From: Paenibacillus thermotolerans | GTDB taxonomy: Bacteria; Bacillota; Bacilli; Paenibacillales; YIM-B00363 | Reading direction: 5' to 3' | DNA length: 64,000 nt | Assembly (NCBI RefSeq): GCF_028745515.1 | Contig: NZ_JAQZSG010000007.1 | Coordinates: 1-64,000, forward strand | Part shown: piece after piece, positions 1 to 8,900 of the stretch | How positions within the stretch are numbered: position 1 is the first letter of the stretch | Layout of the letters: each line of letters opens with the position of its first letter | Translations under genes and position numbers: made by a program | The notes under the pieces: model-generated | Databases searched by the model: none | What the model was told of the DNA's origin: nothing | The model's input: only the letters and a program-made list of their open reading frames with translations

Positions 1-18
1 AGTAGGACGTCGCCAAGC
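1..18 (+). rRNA. rrf: 5S rRNA gene, 3' end only
   Basis: The window opens with the conserved last bases of bacterial 5S rRNA (GTAGGACGTCGCCAAGC), followed after about 13 bases by a strong terminator. The rest of the 5S gene, and presumably 23S and 16S, lies to the left of the window. Partial at the left edge. Confidence 0.85.
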
Positions 19-31
19 CGACAACAGAGAG

Positions 32-66
32 CGCCCTTGATCGAATCAACGATCAAGGGCGTTTTT
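32..66 (+). terminator. Rho-independent terminator of the rrn operon
   Basis: A 12-bp perfect stem CGCCCTTGATCG/CGATCAAGGGCG with loop AATCAA is followed by TTTTT. It sits directly behind the 5S 3' end, as expected for an rrn operon terminator. The same stem recurs at 307-341 and, changed, at 641-678. Confidence 0.92.
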
Positions 67-69
67 GCA

Positions 70-257
70 TAGTGAGGCAAAACTTCACTATGTAGTCTTT
101 TTTCTCAATGAGAGCCGCAATAGTGAGGTGAAACTTTCTTATTCGACCGTTTTGTTGCCCGATGCATTAATTTCATCCGAATAAGGAGGTCTGACCTCAC
201 AATTTTGAGGATGAACAACCAAAGCCCAGGAATAAGACGGTGAAACTTCACTAAAGT
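70..257. repeat. Short AGTGAGG/GTGAAACTT repeats between 5S-tail copies
   Basis: Related short units occur at about 70-91 (TAGTGAGGCAAAACTTCACTA, itself an imperfect inverted repeat), 121-140 (TAGTGAGGTGAAACTTTCTT) and 240-257 (GGTGAAACTTCACTAAAG). No credible gene is visible in this stretch; the short open frames lack ribosome-binding sites and protein-like composition. Confidence 0.5.
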
Positions 258-267
258 GCGGGAGAAG

Positions 268-296
268 AGCCCGGGAGGGCAAGACGCCGCCAAGCC
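268..296 (+). pseudogene. Degenerate copy of the 5S rRNA 3' tail (copy 2)
   Basis: The end of this stretch (GACGCCGCCAAGCC) matches the 5S tail at 1-18, and the next bases GACAACAGAGCGCC match those after the true 5S end almost base for base. Upstream similarity to 5S fades quickly, so this is only the tail plus terminator. Confidence 0.6.
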
Positions 297-306
297 GACA
301 ACAGAG

Positions 307-341
307 CGCCCTTGATCGAATCAACGATCAAGGGCGTTTTT
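307..341 (+). terminator. Second copy of the rrn-type terminator
   Basis: The stem and loop are identical to those at 32-61 (CGCCCTTGATCG, AATCAA, CGATCAAGGGCG), followed by TTTTT. It follows the second 5S-tail copy and has no gene in front of it. Confidence 0.85.
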
Positions 342-374
342 CGTTTCGATCTAGAACAAGGTGACGAACATGAG

Positions 375-488
375 CTAACGGAAACGGATGTCCGCTAAAA
401 GGGCAAGTTTACATAATTCGGCGATGTAACGGAACGCGTTGTCCGCTAACACCGTTTTTTCTCGCAATTTGTGTTCCGCTAATTCCGC
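375..488. repeat. Region of repeated TAACGGA / TCCGCTAA units
   Basis: The words TAACGGA, TGTCCGCTAA and TTCCGCTAA recur here in both orientations. The same vocabulary makes up the 183-bp element found at 26718-26900 and 38241-38423, but this stretch does not align with it end to end. It may be a distant or rearranged relative. No gene is supported here. Confidence 0.5.
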
Positions 489-576
489 TCGGAATCGCAT
501 ACCCTGGCAAATCACAACGAGTGTCAGCCTGCCCCAATGACCGGGCACATATCCGAGCCGATCCGTTTCGCTCTCA

Positions 577-629
577 GCGCGGATGGAACTCGGACCGCAG
601 GGTCCCGGGAGAGCAGGACGACGCCAAGC
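577..629 (+). pseudogene. Degenerate 5S rRNA 3' portion (copy 3)
   Basis: About 53 bases follow the typical 5S 3' half with scattered changes: CAGCGC, GATGG, CGGACCGCAGGGTCC (a 5S stem-loop), GGGAGAGCAGGACG and CGCCAAGCC. Similarity may extend further left to about 545 but becomes unclear. Several paired positions are changed, so it is probably a decaying 5S fragment. It is followed by its own terminator. Confidence 0.6.
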
Positions 630-640
630 CGACAAACGGA

Positions 641-678
641 GCGCCTTTGATCGAACTAAGGGGATCAAGGGCGTTTTT
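641..678 (+). terminator. Third, diverged rrn-type terminator
   Basis: GCGCCTTTGATC and GATCAAGGGCG form a stem, with loop GAACTAAGGG, followed by TTTTT. Loop and one stem position differ from copies 1 and 2. The A-rich left flank could also serve the minus-strand ORF that ends at 688. Confidence 0.7.
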
Positions 679-687
679 GGCATAAGT

Positions 688-876
688 TTATCCCAAGCGG
701 CCGGGGGATTTAGTTACCTCAAAGCCAGTTAAGCTTTTCGGCGTTCCGGCAAGACTCGTTTCATAGTTGGAAGGCACATCCGTTTCGAAGCCGTCATCCC
801 CGAATCCTGCGTCGGTCTCGTGCGGAGTAAACGGTTTGCTGCCATTGGATTGCTTCGATTGCTTCGATTGCTCCAT
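688..876 (-). CDS. Small hydrophilic protein of unknown function
   Basis: This 62-residue ORF starts with ATG behind GAGGGG at 10-base spacing. The product is very polar and has no hydrophobic segment. Its N-terminus is a short SKQSKQS repeat rich in Lys, Gln and Ser. I do not recognise the family. Small polar proteins of this sort are common in spore-formers, but nothing here shows a spore role. A terminator-like hairpin at 641-678 lies just downstream. An overlapping plus-strand ORF (767-991) has no ribosome-binding site and is less likely. Confidence 0.4.
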   Translation of the reverse strand: MEQSKQSKQSNGSKPFTPHETDAGFGDDGFETDVPSNYETSLAGTPKSLTGFEVTKSPGRLG

Positions 877-987
877 TTTTCAGTCGCCCCTCAACTCGTT
901 TTACTACAACATTAATGTTCCCGGAATCGAAGAGCGGCATGTACGCTATGCTTTTTTAACGTCGTTTTCCATGTGCTCCTTATTTGC

Positions 988-1704
988 CTAAATTCTACGA
1001 ACGGCGGCAAGCCGCTTGATCGTTCGGAAAGCCGAAGGCTCCTTCCGAAACAAACTGTGGGCGGGCGAAGGGTTCAGCTCTATGAACCATACCTTGCCCG
1101 TGTTGTCGATCGCAAGGTCGTATCCGAGCTGCCAGCCGTAGCGTGTTTTGCTATAGACACGATTACATCGTTCGGCCAACCGGATCATCTCTCTCTTTTT
1201 CTGCTCCGCTCTCGTTCCGGTAAGTCCTAACGACAGCCGCAGCGCCCGGTCGATCGGCGATACGTACCCATTGCTTCTCGCAACATTGGTGACTACGCTT
1301 TTCGATCCGGCCACCTTGGCGACCATTCCGATATAGGTCCATCGTTTCGATCGATTCCTCATCATCATGAGGCGAATATCGAACGGACGGCCGTCGATTT
1401 TGGCAAGGTCGATCGCTTGCTGAACAATATGCGGTCTTTGCAGCTTCAGCTTTTGGATCAGCTCGCGAACGGAACCGACGGTCTGAGGATCTCCTTTTAC
1501 CTTTATATAAGAAATCGAAGACCCTTCCTTCCAAGCTTTTATAACCCCGATCCCGCGTTCGCCTCCGTCCGGCTTGATGAATACGGCAGGGTAGCGGTTT
1601 AAAAATTCAGCTAACCGACGCTCGTTACAAAACGCCGTATGCGGTAAGTAAGCTCTAATTTGGGGCACCTTCCGAAGCATGCGGTGGAATCGAATTTTTC
1701 CCAG
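988..1704 (-). CDS. YheC/YheD-family ATP-grasp protein (spore-coat associated type)
   Basis: The protein has the features of the YheC/YheD family, ATP-grasp-fold proteins of Bacilli linked to the endospore coat. These include a FIKPDGGERGIGV nucleotide-binding stretch, the RPFDIRLMMMR strand, and near the C-terminus GYDLAIDNTGKVWFIELNPSP with the Mg-binding Glu and Asn. At about 238 residues it is a short, single-domain member. The first ATG (1680) is 32 bases from the ribosome-binding site. A CTG at 1704 sits 8 bases behind GAAAGGAG and would add a GKIRFHR segment typical of the family, so I prefer CTG; ATG 1680 is the alternative. It lies 45 bases downstream of panD on the same strand. The substrate is unknown. 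Confidence 0.8.
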   Translation of the reverse strand: MGKIRFHRMLRKVPQIRAYLPHTAFCNERRLAEFLNRYPAVFIKPDGGERGIGVIKAWKEGSSISYIKVKGDPQTVGSVRELIQKLKLQRPHIVQQAIDLAKIDGRPFDIRLMMMRNRSKRWTYIGMVAKVAGSKSVVTNVARSNGYVSPIDRALRLSLGLTGTRAEQKKREMIRLAERCNRVYSKTRYGWQLGYDLAIDNTGKVWFIELNPSPAHSLFRKEPSAFRTIKRLAAVRRI

Positions 1705-1749
1705 GAACAGCCCTCCTTTCCTATCGACGACGGTTCGGTTACTGAGAGG

Positions 1750-2160
1750 CTACGGCTGTAATTCGATCCAATTCACCTCTCCGGCCTCGTTATACAACGG
1801 ATGATCCGCACATCGGGTTATTTGATTGTTTGCATCGACAAAAACGACCCGCGGAATAAGTCCTTTCAGTTCTTCCTCATCGAAAAGACCGAGACTTAAA
1901 ATAATGACCAAATCCCCGGGTTGAAACAAATGAGCGGGCGGGCCGTTCAAGCAAATTTTCCCGGAGCCTTCCGGCGCGGGAATCGCATACGTTTTCCAAC
2001 GGGTGGCGTTGCGCAAGCTGGTGACCTGCACCATTTCGTAGGGATGAATGTTCGCGGCTTTCATCAGCAGAGTATCGATCGTTATGCTTCCCACGTAATC
2101 CAGACTGGCTTCCGTTACGGCAGCTCTGTGGATTTTCCCTTTACACATCAATCTTTTCAT
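1750..2160 (-). CDS. panD: Aspartate 1-decarboxylase (proenzyme)
   Basis: PanD makes beta-alanine from L-aspartate for pantothenate and coenzyme A synthesis in the cytosol. The proenzyme cleaves itself between Gly24 and Ser25 to create a pyruvoyl cofactor; the YVGS site is intact. KGKIHRA near the start, the TYAI strand and NGPPAHLF match the family, and 136 residues is close to normal length. The start at 2160 follows GAGGAG; an upstream in-frame ATG at 2184 is less likely. Unlike in many Bacilli, panB and panC are not adjacent. The next gene downstream is the YheC/D-like ATP-grasp. The divergent gene at 2353 shares the intergenic promoter region. Confidence 0.93.
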   Translation of the reverse strand: MKRLMCKGKIHRAAVTEASLDYVGSITIDTLLMKAANIHPYEMVQVTSLRNATRWKTYAIPAPEGSGKICLNGPPAHLFQPGDLVIILSLGLFDEEELKGLIPRVVFVDANNQITRCADHPLYNEAGEVNWIELQP

Positions 2161-2352
2161 TGTTAGGCGGTCTCCTCTTTCCAATTACGGTTTCGCGGCA
2201 AAAGAGCATCTCTTACATCAAGTTATGTGCTAGTGAAATCGACCGATTGGGCACTTGTTGAAAAAAGGAGGAATATATATAGCTACCCAAGCGGCTTGCT
2301 CACCCGTTCATATGCTAAATAGATTAATCTGCGGACAGGAGGGCAAACGGCT

Positions 2353-3558
2353 ATGAGGTATTGGTTAGCTTGCCGCGTGTGCGGGAAACGGAAATCTTTC
2401 ATGCTAAAACAAAACAAATGCGATTGCGGTGGCACTCTGTTGGTAGAGTACGATCTGGATCTCGTTAGACGTACACTGACGAAGGAAAGCTTAAAACATC
2501 GGGCGATGACCATGTGGCGGTACGCCGAGCTGTTGCCCGTTCAAAGCATGGACAATGTCGTTTCTTTAGGCGAGGGCATGACGCCTCTCATTCGTATGTC
2601 ACAAGCGGAAAAAGCGTTTCCTTTACAAAAGCTGTGGGTGAAACGAGAAGAGCAAAATCCTTCGGGAAGCTTTAAAGCTCGGGGGTTTTCCGCTGCGATC
2701 TCGATTGCCAAGGAATACGGCGTTCGCAAGGTAGCCGTCAATTCAAACGGGAATGCGGCATCGGCCATGGCTGCATACGCCGGTTACGCCGGAATGGAGG
2801 CGTACGTATTTCTTCCTAAGGATTGCCCGGGATTGATTGTAGAAGAGTGCGTTCATTACGGTGCACAAACGTATCTGGTGGACGGATTCATTCACGATGC
2901 CGGCAACATTATTCGAGACGGGGAGCCGGAGCAAGGATGGTATCACGTGGGCACCTTAAGGGAGCCCGGCAGAGCGGAAGGCAAAAAGACGATGGGGCTG
3001 GAGGTAGCGGAACAGCTGGAATGGAGGCTGCCCGATGTGATCATTTATCCGACCGGCGGAGGCTCGGGAGTGATCGGGATGTGGAATGCCTTTCGGCAAT
3101 TGCGGGAGATGGGATTCGTTCAAGGCGATTTGCCGCGTATGGTCAGCGTGCAGGAGACAGGCTGCCAACCGATTGTGGACGCCGTAGAGAAAGGGCGCTT
3201 CGTCCCTCAAGCGGAGGGAGTGAGCTCAAGTCCGACCGGAATGCGTGTACCTAACCCGCCGGACGGCGAATTGATCGTCTCCATATTGCGCGAATCGGGC
3301 GGCACCGCGGTGGCGGTTACTCCGGAAGAAATCCGGCAAGCGCAAACGGCCTTCGGCAATCAAGGCATTTCTTCGTCGCCCGAAGGAGCCGCCACTTGGG
3401 CGGGGCTCAATCGGCTGCTCGACCGCGGATGGATTCGGAAGAGCGACGAAGTCGTATTATTCAATACTTCGCATGCGCTGAAATATTGGCCGTGGAGCCG
3501 AAACAATCTCCCCGTAGTGAAAACATATGCGGACTGGGTGGGCATGACTCGCTCGTGA
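2353..3558 (+). CDS. Threonine-synthase-like PLP enzyme
   Basis: This is a fold-type II PLP enzyme of the threonine synthase group, which converts O-phosphohomoserine to threonine. The N-terminus carries a short zinc-ribbon-like segment (C7, C10, C23, C25), as in several threonine synthases. The PLP lysine is K108 in the SGSFKARG motif, and a glycine-rich phosphate loop (PTGGGSG) follows around residue 235. At 401 residues it has normal length. The start follows AGGAGGG at good spacing. It stands alone, not next to hom or thrB, so a second substrate or a duplicate threonine synthase is possible. A terminator at 3572-3608 ends the transcript. Confidence 0.82.
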   Translation: MRYWLACRVCGKRKSFMLKQNKCDCGGTLLVEYDLDLVRRTLTKESLKHRAMTMWRYAELLPVQSMDNVVSLGEGMTPLIRMSQAEKAFPLQKLWVKREEQNPSGSFKARGFSAAISIAKEYGVRKVAVNSNGNAASAMAAYAGYAGMEAYVFLPKDCPGLIVEECVHYGAQTYLVDGFIHDAGNIIRDGEPEQGWYHVGTLREPGRAEGKKTMGLEVAEQLEWRLPDVIIYPTGGGSGVIGMWNAFRQLREMGFVQGDLPRMVSVQETGCQPIVDAVEKGRFVPQAEGVSSSPTGMRVPNPPDGELIVSILRESGGTAVAVTPEEIRQAQTAFGNQGISSSPEGAATWAGLNRLLDRGWIRKSDEVVLFNTSHALKYWPWSRNNLPVVKTYADWVGMTRS

Positions 3559-3571
3559 AATCAAATGGATC

Positions 3572-3608
3572 GCCCGCCCCGGAATGTCCGGCCAGCGGGC
3601 TTTTGTTT
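3572..3608 (+). terminator. Terminator of the threonine-synthase-like gene
   Basis: GCCCGC pairs with GCGGGC, with a nested CCGG/CCGG inside, followed by TTTTGTTT. It lies between two convergent genes and touches the 3' end of the oxidase gene on the other strand. Confidence 0.75.
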
Positions 3609-4734
3609 AGGTAAAGCGCAGTGAGGAAAATATGGAGAGGTCCATGCCGCTGCGGCCCGATACGATGAGTTGGGATAATATTTCCCCGACAGCGCTCGAA
3701 AATTTGAATCCGTGACCCGAAAATCCTGCGGCAAACGCCACATGCGAATGCTCCGGATGGACATCGATAATAAAGTTTTGATCGGGAGTCATAGTGTACA
3801 TGCACACTTTGCCGTGCTTGAACTTCTTTTCGGCGCCGGGCATATGTCGCTCCAGGAAGGAAGTAAGATCGCCCAAATCATCCGGGTCGCTCCCGAACTT
3901 CCGGATCGGACCGTCGGGCAGGACCGGCCTGCCGCCGTCATGCCTTCCGACCTTTAGCCCGGCTCCTCCGATGCTGGGGAAACCATAAAAAATAGAATCG
4001 TCAAGGTCAAAGATAAAGGTAGGGAAGCAATCCGAGCCGAAGTGCCGTTCATCGGCATCAAACCAGGCAATCGTCTTCCGAGTCGGCGTTAACGGCAAGT
4101 TCACGCCAACGGATGAAAGCAACCGTCCGGCCCATGCCCCTGCACTGATGACGACCGATCCCGCATGGAATGTTCCGTTGTCGGTTCGGACGGTAACGCC
4201 ATCCGGATGGATGTCAATGTCATGAACTCTGGTATCGGTTTGAAGCTTTGCGCCGCGGGAGATAGCAAGAGAAAGATACGCTTCCACACACAGCTCGCTT
4301 TTTAGCGCTCCGGAAGCAGTTTCGAAATACCCGACATAATGCTCCGGAAGCTTGATGCCCGGCCATCTTTTCATGACCTCTGTCGAAGCGAGCCGCTCAA
4401 TAGGGAGGGAGAATTCGGAGGAACTGACCGCCACTTCTTGGAGAAACGCGGAATCCGGGCTGCCCGCATTCAAGTGACCCGTTCTGTAAAACAAGGTTTG
4501 TCCCGTTTGTTCCTGTAGATTTTCCCAAAGACTTTGGGCTCTTAGCGCAAAGGGAACATAATTCCGGTTGTCTCCATAAGCATGCCGGATGATTCTTGTG
4601 TCCCCGTGATGGCTTCCCCGGCTATGCGGCGGCCGGAAGCTGTCGAGCATCAAGGTGTTCAGTCCATTTGATGCCAAGAAATACCCGGCGGCTGCACCCA
4701 TGGAACCCGCGCCCACCACTATGACGTCATTCAT
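3607..4734 (-). CDS. solA: N-methyl-L-tryptophan oxidase / monomeric sarcosine oxidase family
   Basis: A flavin-dependent amine oxidase that would oxidatively demethylate an N-methylated amino acid, giving formaldehyde and H2O2. The N-terminal dinucleotide fold VVGAGSMGAAAGYFL binds FAD. The SHHGDTRIIRHAYGD stretch and the C-terminal GFSGHGFKFSSAVGE motif are hallmarks of the SolA/MSOX group. The Cys in VCMYTMTPD (about residue 310) is the expected covalent FAD site. Length 375 is typical. The substrate cannot be decided between N-methyltryptophan, sarcosine and other N-methyl amino acids. It is transcribed convergently with the preceding gene and divergently from the next. Confidence 0.85.
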   Translation of the reverse strand: MNDVIVVGAGSMGAAAGYFLASNGLNTLMLDSFRPPHSRGSHHGDTRIIRHAYGDNRNYVPFALRAQSLWENLQEQTGQTLFYRTGHLNAGSPDSAFLQEVAVSSSEFSLPIERLASTEVMKRWPGIKLPEHYVGYFETASGALKSELCVEAYLSLAISRGAKLQTDTRVHDIDIHPDGVTVRTDNGTFHAGSVVISAGAWAGRLLSSVGVNLPLTPTRKTIAWFDADERHFGSDCFPTFIFDLDDSIFYGFPSIGGAGLKVGRHDGGRPVLPDGPIRKFGSDPDDLGDLTSFLERHMPGAEKKFKHGKVCMYTMTPDQNFIIDVHPEHSHVAFAAGFSGHGFKFSSAVGEILSQLIVSGRSGMDLSIFSSLRFT

Positions 4735-4870
4735 GTCGTGTTCTCCTCACTTTCTATCTTCTATTGTAATCGAAAAGAAGAATAACCTACATCATCAACG
4801 TTTAATATCAACTATTGAAAGTGTATAATGTTATTAAATTTTAACCGAGAGAAACGCGGAGGAATACCAT

Positions 4871-5908
4871 TTGAGCGCCAGACCTGTATATATGTCGACG
4901 ATGCTTCCGGGGCTGGAGAGCATCGTTACCGATGAAATCAAGCATAAAATTAAAGACGCCCGTGTCGTCGAGACCCTCCGCGGAAAAGTGTTTTTCAGCT
5001 CGGAACAACCGTTAGGAACGCTCATGTCACTTCGTTCGGTTGATAATTTATACGCTTTCGTTCGGAAATTTTCGATAGGTCCTCACAAGATTCACTTGCA
5101 GCAGCTCGAGAAAGAGATGGAAGCGGTCGATTTAAGCAAGGCGATTTCTCCGGACCTTATTGAAAGCGAAGGAGTGACGTTCGCCGTCAATTCCAGCCGG
5201 TCCGGCAATCAGACCTACAGCCGGTTCGATTTGTCCGAAGCGGCCGGCCGAGGTTTGCTGAAGCAGCTTCCTAAGTGGAAAATAGGCACGGCCGAAGCGC
5301 ATCAATTGGAATTTCGGCTCGATTTGTCGGGTGACCAGGCGATTTTTTGTTTCCGGTTGACGCCTTCAACGTTCCGATTCCGGGGGAATCTGAGGCTGTT
5401 CTCCCAAGCGGCCTTGCGACCGTCCGTCGCCCACGCGCTCGTATGGCATTCGCAGCCTATGCCGGACGACATGTTCGTCGACCCGTTCTGCGGCTCCGGC
5501 ACCATTGTGGCGGAACGCGCCGCTTATCCGTTCGGGCACATCGTCGGAGGAGACATATCCGCCGAGGCGGCGGAGGCAGCGACACAGAACGCGCCCAAGC
5601 TCGACCGCTTGATCGTCCGGCAGTGGGATGCGAGAGAGCTGCCGCTCGATGCAAGCTCCGTCGATGCGGTCGTATCGAATCTCCCGTTCGGAGAACAAAT
5701 TTTGCAAGCCGATGAAATATACGATTTATATTTGAAATTGATGAAGCAGTTCAAACGGGTGATGAAGCCGGGCAGCCGTGCGGTGCTGATGACGGATAAA
5801 ACGCACGAATTGCGGAGGGCTGCCGATAAATTCGGCATAGAGCATTATGTCGATTTTGAAGTCAGCCTGAAGGGACTGCACCCGAACATTTTCACCTTGC
5901 ATTTTTAA
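4871..5908 (+). CDS. THUMP/Trm14-like RNA (guanine-N2) methyltransferase
   Basis: A SAM-dependent RNA methyltransferase of the Trm14/THUMPD family. The N-terminal part has the LPGLE start seen in THUMP-domain enzymes. The C-terminal Rossmann domain has the SAM motif DPFCGSGTIVAE (around residue 200) and the catalytic SNLPFG motif (around 275), a variant of NPPYG used in N2-guanine methylation. Members modify tRNA or rRNA guanines, but the target base cannot be read from sequence. The start is TTG at 4871 behind GGAGG. A TATAAT at 4824-4829 may be its -10 box. Length 345 is normal. Confidence 0.85.
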   Translation: MSARPVYMSTMLPGLESIVTDEIKHKIKDARVVETLRGKVFFSSEQPLGTLMSLRSVDNLYAFVRKFSIGPHKIHLQQLEKEMEAVDLSKAISPDLIESEGVTFAVNSSRSGNQTYSRFDLSEAAGRGLLKQLPKWKIGTAEAHQLEFRLDLSGDQAIFCFRLTPSTFRFRGNLRLFSQAALRPSVAHALVWHSQPMPDDMFVDPFCGSGTIVAERAAYPFGHIVGGDISAEAAEAATQNAPKLDRLIVRQWDARELPLDASSVDAVVSNLPFGEQILQADEIYDLYLKLMKQFKRVMKPGSRAVLMTDKTHELRRAADKFGIEHYVDFEVSLKGLHPNIFTLHF

Positions 5909-5991
5909 TCCGTGCGCGAATGCTGCTCACCTCGTGTCTTTTTTCGAAAGCGTGCCGGGGTGGGTTATTTTTATTTATGGAGGCTAGAGCA

Positions 5992-8900
5992 GTGAAACAA
6001 GTAACGACTGCAGCCGGTGTGCGTTGCGAGTGCGAGTACATACGAACGATCAATTACGCCATGCAGCAAAATTACGTCCCGGTCATTCGGAGGCTTCGGC
6101 TGACGAACAACGGAAGTGAGGATCTTCACGGCGTGACGGCGGTCATTACCGCGGAGCCCGCATTTGCACGCGAATGGCGGAAGACGGCGGACACGCTTCC
6201 CGCCGGACAGACGGTCGATCTCGGCGTCGTCGATCTGAAGCTCGAAGGCGCGTTTCTGGCGGAGCTTACGGAAAGGCTTGCCGGTTCGCTAACCGTCACG
6301 GTCTATTGCGATGAAGAAGTAATAGAGAGACAAGATCTGCCGGTAGACGTGCTCGCCTTCGACGAATGGGGCGGGCTCACCGTGCTCCCGGAGCTCATCG
6401 GCGCGTTCGTGACCCCGAATCATCCCGAGACCTCCCGATTGGTGCGCTCGGCGGCCGATATTGTTGCGAGATGGGACCGCAATCCGTCCTTCGACGCTTA
6501 CCAGAGTCATGACCCTAACCGCGTCCGGATGCAGGCTGCGGCAATCTATGCGGCGCTGCAGCAAGAGTCGGTTACGTACTGCGTGGCTCCGGCCAGCTTC
6601 GAAGAAATCGGGCAGCGCATTCGCTTGCCGGATGCGTTGTTCGCCCAGCGAATGGGCAATTGTCTCGATCTGACGCTCGTATATGCAGCATGCTTGGAGG
6701 CGGTCGGCCTTCACCCGCTGATCGTGTTTACGAAGGGGCATGCGTTCGTCGGAGTGTGGCTCATCCGCGAAACGTTCGCGGAATGCGTGCAAGACGACGT
6801 TTCTTTGTTGACGAAGAGGCTGGCCGAAGGCATTCATGAAATATGTTTGATAGAGACGACAGCCGTCGCAGACGGGAAGTCGATCGATTTTGAACAGGCG
6901 GCTCGGCTTGCGCAGGAATCGTTTCGCAACGAGGACGATTTCTTCGGCTTTGTGGATTTGAAACGGGCGAGAGCGAGCTCAATTCGTCCGCTGCCGCTCA
7001 GAGTCCGGACGGCTTCCGGCTGGGAGCTTCGCGAGGACGAGCCGGCTCGGGAAGGGAAGAACCCCGGGGCGGCTCCGGATACGCTGGAAGTATTGGAACG
7101 GCCGCAGGAGGTCGATCATATTCCGGAGCCGAAGCAGAAGGAATGGGAGCGCCGATTGCTCGACTTGAGCTTGCGCAACGCGCTGCTGAATTTCCGCCTC
7201 TCGCGCTCCAGCATTCCGATTATGACCGAGCAGCTCGGGGCGTTGGAGGATGCGCTGGCCGAAGGGGGCGAATTTCAATTATTGCCGGCTCCGGGCGATT
7301 GGAAGGATACGCCGCGGGATGCGGAATTGTATCGCCGCGTCAGCAATGACCATCCGTTCGCGCCGCTGCTTCGGCAGGAATTCGACCAAAAGCGGCTGCG
7401 CGCGGACATGTCGGAGGGCGAGCTGTACAATCGGGTCGTTCACCTTTACCGTGCTTCCCGGCTTGCCTTAGAGGAGAACGGCGCAAATACGCTATACCTC
7501 GCATTAGGTCTTCTTCGCTGGTACGAGTCGGGCGCAAGCCAGAAGCCGCGATACGCGCCGATTGTGCTCATCCCGATCGAACTCGTCCGCAAATCGTCGC
7601 GCAGCGGCTTTCTGATACGCGCGAGAGACGAGGAGCCGCAGATGAACATTACGCTGCTGGAGATGCTGCGGCAAGATTTCGGCACGCACATCGACGGGCT
7701 GGATCCGCTCCCGAAGGATGAGAACGGGGTCGACCTCAAGCGCGTCTTTACGACGATTCGCCATGCCGTTATGCACCATGCCCGGTGGGACGTGGAGGAA
7801 GCGTGCTGCATCGGACTGTTTTCGTTCAGTCAATTCGTCATGTGGAACGATCTGAGGACGCGATCTGCGGAGCTTGCGCGCAACAAGGTCGTCGCCAGCC
7901 TCTTGGCCGGGAAGCTGACTTGGACGGAGGAAAACACGTTCCCCGAACCGGATTCGCTTGATCGGCTGTTCCACCCGAAGGAGCTGTTCGTGCCGATCTC
8001 GGCCGACTCGTCCCAGCTTGCCGCCGTCAGCGCCGCGGGGAAGGGCGGCAGCTTCGTGCTGCACGGGCCTCCGGGAACGGGCAAGTCGCAGACGATTACG
8101 AATATGATCGCGAACGCGCTTGCGAACGGGAAAACGGTGCTTTTCGTAGCGGAAAAAATGGCGGCGTTGACCGTCGTACAGAAAAGGCTGGAGTCGATAG
8201 GGCTGGGGCCGTTCTGCCTCGAGCTGCATTCCAATAAGAGCAAGAAAAAGGCGGTGCTTGAGCAGCTTCGGCTATCGCTCGAGGCGGGTCAAACCGCGCC
8301 GCCGGAGGAATGGCGCCGGCAGGCGGACCGTCTGGCGGAAGCGAGACAATCGCTGAACGCCTTCGTCGAGTCGCTCCACCGGAAGCGGGAAACGGGGGTT
8401 TCTTTATATGAAGCGCTGACGTTCTACGACCGGGTGAAAGAAGCGCCCGAAGTTGCGGCGTTCGATCCGGGGGCTGCAGGAAAGCTGCGCCCAGACGAGC
8501 TTATCGCATGCGCGGATACGATGAAGGAGCTGCAGGCGGCCGGAGCGGCTTGCGGCCATCCGCACGGCAACGTATGGGAGGACGCCGCCGTATCGCATTA
8601 TTCCCCGGCTTTAAAGACGCAGCTGGAACAGCTGCTTGCAGCCTATGTTCGGCAACTGAAAGCTTGCGAGACGGCTTTCGATGAGGCGGCGAGGCTGATG
8701 CCGCTGCCGCCGGACATGACGCGGCGCGGACTTGAGCTTTATGAGCAGCTGTGCGGATTATTGCTCTCCATGCCGGAGAAGCCGAGCATGCTGCTTCGGG
8801 ACAATGAGCTCGACGATGCGGTTGCGAAGCTGAAGGCGGTATCCGGACGAGGCTTGAAGCGGGACGGGCTGCGTTCCCGGCTGCTCGGCGTATTTACGCC

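Noticed and set aside
375-683. Minus-strand 102-residue ORF across the 5S-tail region
   Set aside because: Made of repeat and degenerate 5S sequence; reads through a terminator hairpin.
767-991. Plus-strand 74-residue ORF overlapping the small minus-strand gene
   Set aside because: No ribosome-binding site and Cys/Phe-rich composition caused by a repeated GATTGCTTC word.
5920-5991. Upstream starts (ATG 5920, ATG 5977) for the giant helicase gene
   Set aside because: ATG 5920 has no binding site, and ATG 5977 overlaps the GGAGG that best serves GTG 5992.
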